Origin: Candidatus Aminicenantota bacterium | Lineage (GTDB): Bacteria > Acidobacteriota > Aminicenantia > Aminicenantales > Aminicenantaceae | NCBI GenBank assembly: GCA_016927475.1 | Contig: JAFGMO010000060.1 | Span: 1-64,000 of the forward strand | DNA: 64,000 nt | Direction of reading: 5' to 3' | In this document: in pieces, positions 63,477-64,000 of the stretch | Position numbering within the stretch: position 1 is the stretch's first letter | Layout: each line of letters opens with the position of its first letter | Notes under the pieces: model-generated | The model's input: the letters and a program-made list of their open reading frames with translations, nothing else | Databases searched by the model: none | Told to the model about the DNA's origin: nothing | Made by a program: the position numbers and the translations under genes

Positions 63477-64000
63477 TTACATTTCCGGTTTCAATCCGGC
63501 CAGTATCTTACGGGCATCTTCGACTTCGGGCTGACCGTTATCGGCGTTTTTCCTGAGATCGAGGAATTTTTCAAAATATTCTACGGCTTTGGTTTTGTTG
63601 CTCCGCTGTTCATAAATCTTGCCGAGCCTATAAAAACTTTTTACATAAAGATCGCCCCAAAAAAATCTTCCCGTCGTCAGAGCCAATATGTTTTCATATT
63701 CTTTTTCGGCCGATTCCAAATCGCCCTTTAAATAATAAGCTGAGGCGATACGGAACAGGATCCATCCATGGTTCTGAAACCAATCTTTCTGGTGGCCCAA
63801 TAAAGAATAACTTCGGCTGAAAAAGTCGATAGCTTCTTCGTAGTTCTTCTTTTTTTCTTCGATTTGCCCCCTACAAAAAAGATACCAACAAACATCCTTT
63901 ATGCTTGGCGTTCTGTCGACATTTTTTTTGACCTCTTCAGCAAGAAATAAAGATTCTTCGATCTTGTTTTGTTCAAGTTTTACATTTAATTTTATGATTA
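63477..64000 (-). CDS. TPR-repeat protein, 5' end beyond the window
   Basis: The minus-strand frame is open to the last base, so only the C-terminal 174 residues are seen. TPR-like pairs are visible, for example YEEAIDFFSRSYSLLGHQ, ASAYYLKGDLESAEKEYENI and YRLGKIYEQRSNKTKAVEYF, ending LAGLKPEM. No enzyme motif is present in the visible part. It lies 39 nt upstream of the broken ATPase on the same strand, so it could be the first gene of that operon. Function unknown. Confidence 0.7.
   Translation of the reverse strand, partial: IIKLNVKLEQNKIEESLFLAEEVKKNVDRTPSIKDVCWYLFCRGQIEEKKKNYEEAIDFFSRSYSLLGHQKDWFQNHGWILFRIASAYYLKGDLESAEKEYENILALTTGRFFWGDLYVKSFYRLGKIYEQRSNKTKAVEYFEKFLDLRKNADNGQPEVEDARKILAGLKPEM

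Noticed and set aside
1-64000. CRISPR arrays, rRNA or tRNA genes
   Set aside because: No regularly spaced repeat with unique spacers and no tRNA cloverleaf or rRNA segment was recognised by eye; a covariance-model search would be decisive.

Overview
The window looks like a chromosomal segment from an Acidobacteriota-type bacterium, most plausibly Candidatus Aminicenantes or a close relative. This is an inference from gene families. It carries several long duplicated FtsX/MacB-type permeases without their own ATPase (the acidobacterial duplicated orphan permease type), small PadR regulators fused operonically to them, a TPR protein with an acidobacterial VWFA-related domain, multi-domain Ser/Thr kinases with TolB/TPR or sulfatase-modifying-factor modules, and many secreted beta-propeller, ankyrin, LolA-like and C1/S41 peptidase proteins. 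No rRNA, tRNA or CRISPR was seen.

Layout. 0-1.7 kb: an insertion sequence with a DDE transposase and a short MITE-like relic. 1.7-8 kb: a Fur/PerR regulator with an apparently leaderless promoter, an XRE regulator plus membrane protein pair, a HerA/DUF87-type ATPase and a secreted ankyrin/beta-propeller protein. 8-17 kb: three orphan permeases with two PadR genes. 17-20 kb: an unrecognised membrane protein and a 6-bladed propeller. 20.3-26 kb: a tight six-gene operon (TetR, outer-membrane barrel, LolD-like ATPase, two LolC/E-like permeases, LolA-like carrier) that looks like a complete self-regulated trans-envelope transport system. 26-29 kb: another PadR/permease pair. 29-33.3 kb: a decaying stretch with an amber-interrupted HXXEE gene, an ABC ATPase lacking Walker A, two membrane proteins and a frameshifted beta-lactamase-fold gene. 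33.5-36 kb: a permease. 36-41.6 kb: a LolA-like secreted protein divergent from the TPR/VWFA protein across a mirrored repeat, then an ECF sigma/anti-sigma/HEAT operon. 41.7-46 kb: a peptide-binding lipoprotein, a YtcJ-like amidohydrolase and a HepT/MntA toxin-antitoxin pair. 46-57 kb: two permeases (one with PadR), a giant kinase-hydrolase fusion and a C1-like peptidase, with copies of a new 169-bp MITE-like repeat between them. 57-64 kb: a small secreted protein, an S41 peptidase, a kinase-TolB-TPR protein, then a broken ABC exporter and a TPR protein that runs off the window.

The strongest system-level candidates are the TetR-to-LolA-like operon at 20.3-26 kb and the family of seven orphan permeases. 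All four PadR genes share a CGTATA-type promoter box, and two of them, plus one permease leader, have their own distinct palindromes. Several loci (29.2-33.3 kb and 62.1-63.4 kb) are clearly eroding. The mobile signals (IS, MITE-like repeats, 18-bp repeats flanking a kinase) suggest ongoing rearrangement.
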